A DNA stretch of 64,000 bases from Solobacterium sp. (GTDB lineage: Bacteria > Bacillota_I > Bacilli_A > Erysipelotrichales > Erysipelotrichaceae), in contig JAFRCE010000004.1 of the NCBI GenBank assembly GCA_017404505.1, positions 80,435-144,434 on the forward strand. The letters are read 5' to 3'. Of the stretch, positions 34,044-42,183 are shown piece by piece. Both the position numbers and the translations under genes were made by a program. The notes under the pieces are model-generated. The model saw only the letters and a list, made by a program, of their open reading frames with translations, had not been told where the DNA came from and did no database searches. Positions within the stretch are counted from its first letter, which is position 1; every line of letters begins with the position of its first letter.

Positions 34044-34077
34044 TGTTAAAATGAAGGCGTAGGAATACGCCTTTTTA
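34044..34077 (+). promoter_or_regulatory. Extended -10 promoter fused to the upstream gene's terminator
   Basis: TG-T-TAAAAT (34044-34052) is followed at once by hairpin AAGGCGTA-GGAA-TACGCCTT and T run (34054-34076). RNA arriving from the M18 gene forms the whole hairpin and stops. RNA started from this promoter (about 34058-34060) lacks the 5' part of the stem and should escape. Confidence 0.6.
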
Positions 34078-34096
34078 TAACGGCAGGGAGACAATT

Positions 34097-35353
34097 ATGA
34101 AAATCACGTTCTATTTTGTACGCCACGGCGAAACCCGTTTTAATGAGAAAGGCCGTGTCCAGGGAGTCTGTGACAGTCCTTTGACAGCCCTTGGCAAAGC
34201 CCAGGCCGACCGGGCCGGTGACGCCCTGCGCGAGGTTTATTTTGATCAGGCCTTCACCTCACCGGCGGAAAGAGCCATGCAGACAGCCCGGCATATTCTC
34301 AGCGGCCGCAACATGGAAGCCGTGATCGTCGAAGACCTGCATGAATTTGACTTCGGAAGGTATGAAGGCACCCGCTTCACATCCCATCCTGATGAACTGA
34401 AACAGCATTTCGCCACCCGTGACTTCAGCAGTGCGGAAGGGGAATCCCCGGCCCGCATGGAAGTGAGAGTCCGGGAAGTCATGAAAGATATCGTCAGCCG
34501 CTGTGAAGATCAGGACAGAGTCCTGATCGTTTCCCACGGTATGTTTGAATTATTCCTGATGACGACCCTGCTCAATGTGGACGGTGATTCGTTCTATCAG
34601 CAGCGGGTGGCGGAAGGAAGAAGAAGCACCCCGAACGGCGGCATCATGGTCTTCACCTACGAAGACGGCGAATACAGAATGACCGTTGAACCGACGGAAG
34701 CCGAACGCTTTGTTCTGCCGGAAGAGGAGAAACATGTCGTCTTCTACTATGTCAGACACGGTGAGACACGCTTCAATATGTGGAACCGCATGCAGGGCGC
34801 GGACGATTCACCGCTGACGGCGGCCGGCATCCATCAGGCGGAAGAAGCCCGGGACGCACTGCGGGGAGTTGAATTCAACGCTGTCTACACGTCACCATAC
34901 GGCCGGGCCCGTAAGACCGCCCAGATCATAGCCGCTCCGCACAGGATCGAGCCGGTTCTCGAAAAGGGCCTCAAGGAAGTTGACTTCGGTGATTTCGAAG
35001 GTGTCGTCACGGATTCCTGGCGTGATGAAATCATGCGCCGTCATCTTAACGAACAGTGGGACGATGTCGGCGGTGAAAACCTGAAACAGGTGCAGGAAAG
35101 AATCCGGAAAACCCTGCATAAGATCATCCGCAAGGCCAAGGACAACGATACGATTCTTCTGGTATCGCATGGTACATACTATCTGAATATTCTGAAGTAC
35201 CTGTTCGATATCGACCGTACGGATTACTTTGAAAAGCGTATGAAGGCAGGCCGGCAGGCCATGCCGAACGGCGGCATCTTCACGTTTGAATATACCGACG
35301 GCGTTTTCCGCATCCGCGAACTCATGGTATCACCGGACGAATACAGCAAATAA
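34097..35353 (+). CDS. Tandem histidine phosphatase (two phosphoglycerate-mutase-like domains)
   Basis: 418 residues made of two complete histidine-phosphatase domains in a row. Domain 1 (about 1-205) has YFVRHGETRFN with His10 and VSHG with His147; domain 2 (about 213-418) has YYVRHGETRFN with His221 and VSHG with His358. Each also ends with PNGGI and FTYEDGEYR- or FEYTDGVFR-like strands, so this is an internal duplication, not a fusion of unrelated parts. Both domains appear catalytically complete. Substrates unknown. GGGAG precedes ATG 34097. Confidence 0.88.
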   Translation: MKITFYFVRHGETRFNEKGRVQGVCDSPLTALGKAQADRAGDALREVYFDQAFTSPAERAMQTARHILSGRNMEAVIVEDLHEFDFGRYEGTRFTSHPDELKQHFATRDFSSAEGESPARMEVRVREVMKDIVSRCEDQDRVLIVSHGMFELFLMTTLLNVDGDSFYQQRVAEGRRSTPNGGIMVFTYEDGEYRMTVEPTEAERFVLPEEEKHVVFYYVRHGETRFNMWNRMQGADDSPLTAAGIHQAEEARDALRGVEFNAVYTSPYGRARKTAQIIAAPHRIEPVLEKGLKEVDFGDFEGVVTDSWRDEIMRRHLNEQWDDVGGENLKQVQERIRKTLHKIIRKAKDNDTILLVSHGTYYLNILKYLFDIDRTDYFEKRMKAGRQAMPNGGIFTFEYTDGVFRIRELMVSPDEYSK

Positions 35354-35457
35354 AACAGCAAGGTCCGTAACAAAACAGCATACTGCCGCGAATCACATCG
35401 GTCCGCTGACATGTTCGATCAACGATCTTCCGGTCAATACAATGACACAAAAAGAGA

Positions 35458-35466
35458 TGGTAAACT
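35458..35466 (+). promoter_or_regulatory. Extended -10 promoter upstream of the double-glycine ORF
   Basis: TG-G-TAAACT, 51 bases before the ORF at 35518. The rest of the 35354-35517 stretch shows no gene or strong structure. Confidence 0.45.
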
Positions 35467-35517
35467 GTCTGATGGAATAATGAAGAGTTCAGAAAGACGC
35501 AAGACGGAAGTTAGAAA

Positions 35518-35853
35518 ATGACAGTCAAAAGAGTAAAACTTAGTGAACTGAATGAGGAAGAACTGAAACAGATCGCCGGCGGCCGCTTTAATTTCGATAC
35601 CGATTATGATATGGCAAGACGGGCAGCCAACATCAAATGTCCGGTCTGCGGTACGGAAGGAACACTGAAGTCACAAATTCAGGGCTATGACGGCTACAGC
35701 GACGGCCGGTAGGTGGCTGTGGACACCTGTGTCTGCACCAGCTGCAACAGCCAGATCAACCTGTATCCGGAACTGAACCAGATGGGTGCCGTAGATTTCA
35801 ATGAGGAAACCGGCGACTATAACGAGACGATGTTCCCGTATACCTGGCATTGA
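35518..35853 (+). pseudogene. Double-glycine-leader zinc-ribbon ORF interrupted by an in-frame amber codon
   Basis: From ATG 35518 (GGAAG 7 bases upstream) the first 22 residues look like a double-glycine export leader: KLSELNEEELKQIAGG, with Glu -8, Leu -7, Ile -4 and Gly-Gly. The following part carries CPVC (Cys41, Cys44). A TAG stands at codon 65 (35710-35712), and the same frame then continues for 46 more codons, with CVCTSC (Cys71, 73, 76), to TGA 35851-35853. The two Cys pairs together make a zinc ribbon, which shows the halves belong to one 111-codon gene. TAG ends several healthy genes here, so this is probably a recent nonsense mutation; a 64-residue product could still be made. No peptidase C39 exporter is near. 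Confidence 0.55.
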
Positions 35854-35864
35854 TCGATGAAAAC

Positions 35865-35936
35865 AAAAAAGGACTGTAACGGACCGGCGGCGGATGTGAT
35901 CACATCTGTCACCGGCAGGTTACAGTCCTTTTGTTA
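35865..35936. terminator. Long hairpin terminator between two convergent pseudogenes
   Basis: Outer stem AAGGACTGTAAC/GTTACAGTCCTT with T run, enclosing an inner hairpin around GATGTGATCACATC. A-rich on the 5' side, so it can act in both directions. Confidence 0.75.
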
Positions 35937-36194
35937 TGCTTTTTCTTTTGTGCGGCGGCTGACCAGCTCGCCGTTTTTATTATAGGTATCGATGATGTCG
36001 AAACCTTCGGAAAAATCCGGCGCGGTCATGTGCTATGCGACGTGGCGAATCGTCTCTTCACCGGCGTGCCGGGCGCCCATTCTGTCTCTTGCAATGCAGG
36101 TTTCAATATCGGTGTTGATTACCAGGGCATGGAGTACCGCGATCCCGGAAGCGGGCAGGCCGATCGGCATATAAAGAATGGGCTTTTCCGTCAT
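35934..36194 (-). pseudogene. Remnant of a P-loop kinase gene (polynucleotide-kinase-like)
   Basis: Minus-strand frame from ATG 36194: MTEKPILYMPIGLPASG starts like a P-loop kinase (GLPASG normally continues KST) but jumps directly to a strand and TDIETCIARDR, as if an internal segment of several dozen residues was deleted. A TAG at 36035-36033 then interrupts the frame, which continues as TAPDFSEGFDIIDTYNK to TAA 35936-35934, the kind of C-terminus such kinases have. Three bases separate it from the citrate synthase gene upstream, so it may once have been the next gene in that operon. Confidence 0.55.
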
Positions 36195-36197
36195 CAC

Positions 36198-37574
36198 TCA
36201 GTCCTCACGATGGTTCATCGGAACATAATTCGCGCTGCCGCCGACATATTTATAGGCCGGACGGATAATGCGGTTGGAGAATTCGACTTCTTCCATGCGG
36301 TGCGCGCACCAGCCGGCGATACGGGACACGGCGAAAATCGGTGTGAACAGTTCTTCCGAGATACCGAGGATGCGGTAGACAAGACCGGAATACAGGTCCA
36401 TGTTGGCACACATGTTTTTCGTCAGGCCTTTTTCCTCGCGGAAGATTTCCGGTGACAGTTCGTCGATCATGCAGAGCAGTTCATAATCCGTCCCAAGACC
36501 CTTTTCGTAGGCCAGATCATGGGAGTATTTTTTCAGGATCCTGGCTCGCGGATCGGATACCGTATATACAGCATGGCCGACGCCATAGATCAGGCCGCTG
36601 CCGTCACCCGCTTCTTTGCGGATGATTTTGCGCAGGTATTCGCGGACTTCATTCCGGTCCGTCGGATCTTTGAGAGCCTTCTTCATGGTGTCCAGCTGCT
36701 GCATGACTTTCAGGTTGGCGCCGCCGTGTTTTGGACCTTTCAGGGAACAGATCGCCGCGGCGATCGCCGAATAGGTATCGGTTCCGGTCGAGGAAAGAAC
36801 ACGGTCGGTGAAGGTCGAGTTGTTACCACCGCCGTGATCGGCATGCACCAGCATGCACAGATCAAGCAGCTTGGCTTCTTCATGGGTGAACTTCTGATCG
36901 GGACGGTAGGTGGACAGGATATGTTCCGCCGTGGAAAGTCCCTTGATCGGATAATGCAGATACAGTGAGCCGCGGGCATAGGCGTGCATCTTGATCTGAT
37001 AAGCGTAGACCATCATGGTCGGCAGCTGGGCGATCAGGTTGACTGACTGGCTCATGATGTTTTCCAGCTGACCGTTTTCCGCATTTTCGTCATAGCTGTA
37101 CATCGCCAGAACGGAACGTGCCATCTTGTTCATGATGTTCGGTGACGGAGCGCTCATGATCATCGTTTCGGCAAAGCCGTCCGGCAGTTCACGGTGGTTT
37201 TCCAAAAGCGCGCAGAAGCGGCTGAGCTGATCTTCCGTCGGCAATGAGCCGAACAGCAGCAGCCATACGACTTCCTCGAACATGAAGCGGTCATTGTCCA
37301 TTGCCTCATGGACGAATTCCATCAGGTCGATGCCACGGTAGATCAGTTTGCCGTCGCAGGGAATGACATTGCCGTTTTCGTCGCGTTCATAACCGACGAC
37401 GTCGCAGATATTTGTCAATCCGGTCAGGACGCCGGTGCCGTCCGGGTTTCTCAGACCCCGTTTGACACCGAGCTTTTCACTTGTCTTCGGATCGATATAG
37501 TTGTTTTCACGGTATTCTTCACAAAGCAGTGATAGTTCTTCGGGTGTAAATGAAGGAACGTCAGGATAAATCAT
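36198..37574 (-). CDS. citZ: Citrate synthase
   Basis: 458 residues. Condenses acetyl-CoA with oxaloacetate. Catalytic residues are His247 (HADHGGGNNSTF), His283 (GPKHGGAN) and Asp341 (SDPRARIL). Start ATG 37574 has GGGGG a few bases upstream on the minus strand; the frame is open further up to 38180 but that part lies antisense to icd. Divergent from isocitrate dehydrogenase and aconitase, with promoters back to back, so the three form a module that makes 2-oxoglutarate for glutamate. Confidence 0.93.
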   Translation of the reverse strand: MIYPDVPSFTPEELSLLCEEYRENNYIDPKTSEKLGVKRGLRNPDGTGVLTGLTNICDVVGYERDENGNVIPCDGKLIYRGIDLMEFVHEAMDNDRFMFEEVVWLLLFGSLPTEDQLSRFCALLENHRELPDGFAETMIMSAPSPNIMNKMARSVLAMYSYDENAENGQLENIMSQSVNLIAQLPTMMVYAYQIKMHAYARGSLYLHYPIKGLSTAEHILSTYRPDQKFTHEEAKLLDLCMLVHADHGGGNNSTFTDRVLSSTGTDTYSAIAAAICSLKGPKHGGANLKVMQQLDTMKKALKDPTDRNEVREYLRKIIRKEAGDGSGLIYGVGHAVYTVSDPRARILKKYSHDLAYEKGLGTDYELLCMIDELSPEIFREEKGLTKNMCANMDLYSGLVYRILGISEELFTPIFAVSRIAGWCAHRMEEVEFSNRIIRPAYKYVGGSANYVPMNHRED

Positions 37575-37598
37575 ATATATTTCCCCCTTTAAGCAATA

Positions 37599-37627
37599 AT
37601 GATACTCAAAAATGGCCGAGAAAACAA
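37599..37627 (-). promoter_or_regulatory. citZ promoter
   Basis: Minus strand TTGTTT (37627-37622), exactly 17 bases, TATCAT (37604-37599). One of the few promoters here with a recognisable -35. Confidence 0.6.
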
Positions 37628-37644
37628 TTTTTCTGAATGTTGTG

Positions 37645-37650
37645 TATAAT
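37645..37650 (+). promoter_or_regulatory. -10 box of the icd-acn operon
   Basis: TATAAT, divergent from the citZ promoter 18 bases away, so one regulator bound between could control both. Confidence 0.6.
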
Positions 37651-37676
37651 AATGAACAATGGAAAGGCGGGTGCTT

Positions 37677-38669
37677 ATGCAGATCGTACTGATTCCCGGC
37701 GACGGCATCGGGAAAGAAATTGCCGCAAGTGTAAAGGATGTTTCTGCCGCATTGGACTGCGGTATTGACTGGCTCCCATATGAAGCCGGTGCTGAATATT
37801 ATGAAAAAAGCGGAAAACTGCTGCAGGACGGCCTGATGGATGCCATCAGGGAATGCGGCCTGGCTTTGAAAGGACCGACAGCGACACCGATCGGAACGGG
37901 TTTCCGTTCGATCAATGTCCAGCTCCGTCAGACCTTTCAGACCTATGCCAACCTGCGGCCGCTCCATTCCATGGCCGGTGTGAAGAGCCGCTATGAGAAT
38001 GTCGACCTGGTGATTTTCCGTGAGAATACCGAAGACCTCTATCGGGGTATTGAATACATGTGTGACAGTGACACGGCGCACGGCATCAAGATGATTACCC
38101 GCAAGGCCAGTGCCCGCATCATCCGGGCGGCCTTTGAATACGCGGTGGCCAACGGCCGCAAACGGGTCACAGCGGTTCATAAAGCGAATATCATGAAACT
38201 GACGGACGGCCTGTTCCTGGAAACCTTCAATCAGATTGCGAAGGAGTATCCGCAGATCGCTTCCGACAGTGTCATCATCGACGCGTTATGCATGAAACTG
38301 GTCACCGATCCGACCCCGTTCGACGTGCTGGTCACCGAGAATCTGTATGGCGATATCATCTCTGATCTCTGTGCCGGTCTGGTCGGCGGACTCGGCTTCG
38401 CACCGAGTGCCAACATCGGTGACACCGTCACGATCTATGAAGCAGTGCACGGTTCGGCACCGGATATTGCCGGTATGAACAAAGCCAATCCTACAGCTCT
38501 GCTGATGGCTTTTGCGATGCTGCTGAACGATCAGGGCATGAAAGACAAAGCGGAAAGACTGAACAATGCCATTGCGGCGGTCATCGCGGAAGGCAAAACA
38601 GTCACGGCCGATATCGGCGGCAGTGCCTCAACCCAGGAATTCACCGCCGAAGTGATCAGGAGGCTTTAA
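37677..38669 (+). CDS. icd: Isocitrate dehydrogenase, NAD type
   Basis: 331-residue decarboxylating dehydrogenase (LIPGDGIGKE, FRENTEDLYRGIEY, KANIMKLTDGLF). The cofactor region reads HGSAPDIAG: Asp-Ile where NADP enzymes have Lys-Tyr, so NAD is expected. Short length also fits the NAD/homoisocitrate-type branch. ATG 37677 is preferred because GGAAAGGCGGG precedes it; ATG 37659 sits at the predicted 5' end of the mRNA. The aconitase gene follows 3 bases after the stop. Confidence 0.9.
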   Translation: MQIVLIPGDGIGKEIAASVKDVSAALDCGIDWLPYEAGAEYYEKSGKLLQDGLMDAIRECGLALKGPTATPIGTGFRSINVQLRQTFQTYANLRPLHSMAGVKSRYENVDLVIFRENTEDLYRGIEYMCDSDTAHGIKMITRKASARIIRAAFEYAVANGRKRVTAVHKANIMKLTDGLFLETFNQIAKEYPQIASDSVIIDALCMKLVTDPTPFDVLVTENLYGDIISDLCAGLVGGLGFAPSANIGDTVTIYEAVHGSAPDIAGMNKANPTALLMAFAMLLNDQGMKDKAERLNNAIAAVIAEGKTVTADIGGSASTQEFTAEVIRRL

Positions 38670-38672
38670 GCA

Positions 38673-40904
38673 ATGAAACTGATAAACACACCGGTCATGA
38701 TCCACAATGGCCAGCCGGTCAACTGTCAGACTGACATGCAGGCAAACAGGGAGAAGACGATCAGCTATCAGATCCTGAATGATCATTGCCTCAGCCGTGA
38801 CGAAATCATGCATATCCGGTTTGATTCCCTGACTTCCCACGATATTACTTATGTCGGCATCATCCAGACCGCCCGTGCTTCCGGCATGAAGAAGTTTCCG
38901 ATGCCGTATGTTCTGACCAACTGCCACAATACCTTATGCGCGGTGGGCGGAACGATCAACGAGGACGACCATCAGTTCGCTCTCTCGGCGGCCCGCAAAT
39001 ACGGCGGCATCTATGTACCGCCGTGCTACGCGGTCATTCATTCCTACAACCGCGAGATGATGAGCGGCTGCGGCCGGATGATCCTCGGCTCGGATTCGCA
39101 TACCAGATACGGCGCTCTCGGCACGATGGGTGTCGGTGAAGGCGGCGGTGAACTGGCCAAGCAGCTGGTCAATAGGACCTATGATCTGGCCGATCCGGAA
39201 GTTGTTCTGATCTGGCTGAAAGGCAAACCGAAGCCGGGTGTCGGTCCGCATGATGTCGCACTGGCACTGGTAGCGGCCACCTATGCCAACGGCTTTGTCA
39301 AAAACAAAGTTATGGAATTCGCCGGCCCGGGTCTGAAAAATCTCTCCCAGGATTTCCGCAACGGCATCGATGTCATGACGACGGAGACGACCTGCTGGAG
39401 CAGCATCTGGGAAACCGACGAAACGACCGAAAAGTATTATGAGAACCACGGCCGCAAAGAAGATTACAGAAAGCTTTCCGTCAGGGAAGGGGCATATTAC
39501 GACGCCTGCATCGAACTCGATCTGTCAGAAGTTGAATGCATGATCGCTCTGCCGATGCATCCAAGCTACGCGCTGCCAATCAACGAACTGAAGAAAGATC
39601 CCCGTCATTATCTGCAGGAAGCACAGGAGCGGGCCAACAATCAGCTGGGCGGCAAGGTCACGATGGATCTGCTTTCCCATCTCGACAAAGATGACAATGT
39701 CATCGTCGATCAGGGCATTATTGCCGGCTGTTCCGGCGGTGTCTTTGAAAACATCATCGCCGCTGCTTCGATCCTCAAGGACGGTGACATCGGCAACGGT
39801 GAATTCAAGCTTTCCGTTTATCCGGATTCCATGCCGGCTTACAAAGCGCTTGTTGAAACCGGCACAGTCAGTGAACTGATCGCCGCCGGCGCGGTTTTCC
39901 GTGAAGCGTTCTGCGGTCCGTGCTTCGGCGCCGGCGACACACCGGCCAACAACGAATTCTCAATCCGTCATACGACCCGCAACTTCCCGAACAGGGAAGG
40001 CTCCAAACCGAACGAAGGTCAGATTGCCGGTGTCGCACTGATGGACGCAAGATCGATCGCCGCGACAGCCCGAAACCAGGGTGTTCTGACAGCCGCCACC
40101 GATCTTGTCAGTGAAGACATTCCGATGAAGGAAGAGCACTTTGACGCTTCGATCTATGCCAAGCGTGTCTATAACGGCTGGGGCAAAGCAGATGCGGAAA
40201 CCGAACTGCGTTTCGGTCCGAATATCAAGGACTGGCCCGAACAGCCATCCCTCAGTGAAGATCTTCTTCTCAGGATCGTTTCCCATATCGATGATCCGGT
40301 GACGACGACGGATGAACTGATTCCTTCCGGTGAGACTTCTTCGTTCCGTTCCAATCCGCTGCGTCTGGCCGAATTCACACTGTCACGCCGCGATCCGGAA
40401 TATGTCGCCAATGCCAAAGCTGTTAAGGCTTTGGATGACGAACGGCAGGCCGGAAAACTGAACGCCGAGATCAGTCATGTCTATGAGATCCTCTGGAAGA
40501 GCGGCATTGAAGCCAATGGTCTGAACAACAATATCGCTTCGGCCATCTATGCCAACAAACCGGGTGACGGCTCGGCCCGTGAACAGGCAGCTTCCTGTCA
40601 GCGGGTGCTGGGCGGCGGTGCCAATTTCGCGAAGGAATACGCGACCAAGCGCTACCGTTCCAACTGCATCAACTGGGGCATCCTGCCGTTTGTCAGCGAA
40701 GAAGGAGCCAGACTGCCGAAGGGCAGCTATGTCTTCCTGAAGAACATCCGCACGGCTCTGCTGAACGGAACCGATGTGGAAGCCTATGTCATCCACGATG
40801 AAACAGCTGAACCGATCAAAGTTGCCCTGGGCAGTCTGACGGACGAGGAAAAACAGATCCTGGCCGACGGCTGTCTGATCAACTACTACCGCAATGAACA
40901 ATGA
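38673..40904 (+). CDS. Aconitase-family hydratase
   Basis: 743 residues. The 4Fe-4S ligands are Cys353 (AGCSGG), Cys414 and Cys417 (CGPCFG); GSDSHTRYG is the substrate-binding segment. The swivel domain fills the last 200 residues. The sequence belongs to the hydratase branch of the family near YbhJ rather than classic AcnA, but its place directly after icd and opposite citrate synthase argues strongly that it isomerises citrate to isocitrate. Terminator immediately downstream. Confidence 0.88.
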   Translation: MKLINTPVMIHNGQPVNCQTDMQANREKTISYQILNDHCLSRDEIMHIRFDSLTSHDITYVGIIQTARASGMKKFPMPYVLTNCHNTLCAVGGTINEDDHQFALSAARKYGGIYVPPCYAVIHSYNREMMSGCGRMILGSDSHTRYGALGTMGVGEGGGELAKQLVNRTYDLADPEVVLIWLKGKPKPGVGPHDVALALVAATYANGFVKNKVMEFAGPGLKNLSQDFRNGIDVMTTETTCWSSIWETDETTEKYYENHGRKEDYRKLSVREGAYYDACIELDLSEVECMIALPMHPSYALPINELKKDPRHYLQEAQERANNQLGGKVTMDLLSHLDKDDNVIVDQGIIAGCSGGVFENIIAAASILKDGDIGNGEFKLSVYPDSMPAYKALVETGTVSELIAAGAVFREAFCGPCFGAGDTPANNEFSIRHTTRNFPNREGSKPNEGQIAGVALMDARSIAATARNQGVLTAATDLVSEDIPMKEEHFDASIYAKRVYNGWGKADAETELRFGPNIKDWPEQPSLSEDLLLRIVSHIDDPVTTTDELIPSGETSSFRSNPLRLAEFTLSRRDPEYVANAKAVKALDDERQAGKLNAEISHVYEILWKSGIEANGLNNNIASAIYANKPGDGSAREQAASCQRVLGGGANFAKEYATKRYRSNCINWGILPFVSEEGARLPKGSYVFLKNIRTALLNGTDVEAYVIHDETAEPIKVALGSLTDEEKQILADGCLINYYRNEQ

Positions 40905-40927
40905 GCAGTCGTCATGACTGCTTTTTT
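40904..40927 (+). terminator. Rho-independent terminator
   Basis: Stem AGCAGTC/GACTGCT with loop GTCAT and T run, starting at the stop codon of the aconitase gene. Confidence 0.85.
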
Positions 40928-40948
40928 ACGGAAGGATCATAACAACAG

Positions 40949-40957
40949 TGCTATGAT
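40949..40957 (+). promoter_or_regulatory. Extended -10 promoter of the M20 peptidase gene
   Basis: TG-C-TATGAT, 25 bases before ATG 40983. Confidence 0.5.
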
Positions 40958-40982
40958 GTTTCCGAACAGAAGGAGGAAAACC

Positions 40983-42125
40983 ATGCTGGGAAATGAAATC
41001 AAGAATTATATCGAAGAACACGCGGCGGAAACATACGAACTTCTGAAAACGATCGCCGTGATTCCCGCCCCGTCAAACCACGAAGAAAAAAGAGCGCAGT
41101 TCCTGTACAATCTGCTGAAGGAATGGGGTGCGGAAAACGTATATATCGACGCTGCCCTGAATGTGATCTTTCCCTATGTCGATGACGGCAGTGAGGATCT
41201 GACAGTATTCATGGCCCATACCGACGTGGTCTTTCCGGATACCGAAGAACTGCCGCTGTATGAAGACGGCGACCGTTTATGCTGTCCGGGTATCGGTGAT
41301 GACACCGCCAATGTGGCAGCCATGTTGATGGTCGTCAGATACCTGCTTTTGCATCCTCTGAAGCCGAAGCACGGCGGTATTCTGTTTGTCTGCAACTCCG
41401 GTGAAGAGGGACTGGGCAATCTGAAGGGTGTCCGTTCCATCTGCACCAGATACGGTGAGAGAATGAAGCGGTTCTACAGCTTTGACGGCCAGCTGGACGG
41501 CATTGTCAATCAGGCGGTCGGCTCCAGCCGTTTCCGCGTCTCGGCGGATACGATCGGCGGTCATTCCTACGGATGCTTCGGCAATCCCAATGCCATTGCC
41601 GGTCTGAGCAGAGTCATTTCCGAAATCTATGACATCACGGTTCCCGAGTTCGGCAAGACGACCTACAACGTCGGTACGATCTCCGGCGGCACATCTGTCA
41701 ATACGATTGCCCAGCATGCCGAAATGCTGTGTGAATACCGCTCTGACGACGTCCGCGGTCTGGATATCATGAGCCGGCGTTTCGCGACGATCTTCAACAA
41801 CCGCAATACCGACCGGGTGCGGCTGAGTGTGGAAGTGGTCGGCGAGCGGCCGTGCGGCAGCCTGCAGGCGGACACCCAGGAAGTACAGGATGAAATGCTG
41901 GCGCGGGCAGTATCTCTGCTGCATGAATACACCGGCAAAAAAATCGAAGTGTCAGCCGGTTCCACCGACTGCAACATTCCGCTGTCGATGAACATTCCTT
42001 CACTCTGCTACGGTTTCTACTATGGTGACGGTGCCCATACGAGAGAGGAGTATATTGAGATCTCATCCCTGAAAACAGGTTATTACGCGGCATTTGAAAG
42101 CATTCTTGATTATTTTGTCTGCTGA
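40983..42125 (+). CDS. M20-family metallopeptidase
   Basis: 380 residues with the zinc ligands of the M20 family: MAHTDVVFP (first His and Asp), CPGIGDDTANVA, and NSGEEGLGNLKG with the catalytic Glu pair; a lid/dimerisation domain lies between about 190 and 290 (VSADTIGGHSYG). Cuts di- or tripeptides or deacylates amino acids; the sequence resembles PepT-like enzymes only loosely. ATG 40983 follows AAGGAGGAAA. The in-frame upstream start at 40914 lies in the terminator. Confidence 0.88.
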   Translation: MLGNEIKNYIEEHAAETYELLKTIAVIPAPSNHEEKRAQFLYNLLKEWGAENVYIDAALNVIFPYVDDGSEDLTVFMAHTDVVFPDTEELPLYEDGDRLCCPGIGDDTANVAAMLMVVRYLLLHPLKPKHGGILFVCNSGEEGLGNLKGVRSICTRYGERMKRFYSFDGQLDGIVNQAVGSSRFRVSADTIGGHSYGCFGNPNAIAGLSRVISEIYDITVPEFGKTTYNVGTISGGTSVNTIAQHAEMLCEYRSDDVRGLDIMSRRFATIFNNRNTDRVRLSVEVVGERPCGSLQADTQEVQDEMLARAVSLLHEYTGKKIEVSAGSTDCNIPLSMNIPSLCYGFYYGDGAHTREEYIEISSLKTGYYAAFESILDYFVC

Positions 42126-42140
42126 AGAAATGCGAATGCA

Positions 42141-42149
42141 TGATAGAAT
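42141..42149 (+). promoter_or_regulatory. Extended -10 promoter of the Cof phosphatase gene
   Basis: TG-A-TAGAAT, 34 bases before ATG 42184. Confidence 0.5.
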
Positions 42150-42183
42150 GACCACGTAACAGATTAGAAAAACGAGGAAATAT

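Noticed and set aside
35286..35480. A 64-residue plus-strand ORF.
   Set aside because: Most of it lies inside the phosphatase gene in another frame, with no ribosome-binding site or recognisable features.
35710..36035. Reassignment of TAG to an amino acid, because two neighbouring reading frames are broken only by TAG.
   Set aside because: TAG ends several intact genes here (at 8351, 10549, 10979, 28281 and 59576), and the second frame also has a large internal deletion, so decay is the simpler reading.
36198..38180. A 660-residue minus-strand protein extending citrate synthase upstream.
   Set aside because: The extra 202 residues are antisense to icd; the ribosome-binding site, promoter and normal length all point to ATG 37574.
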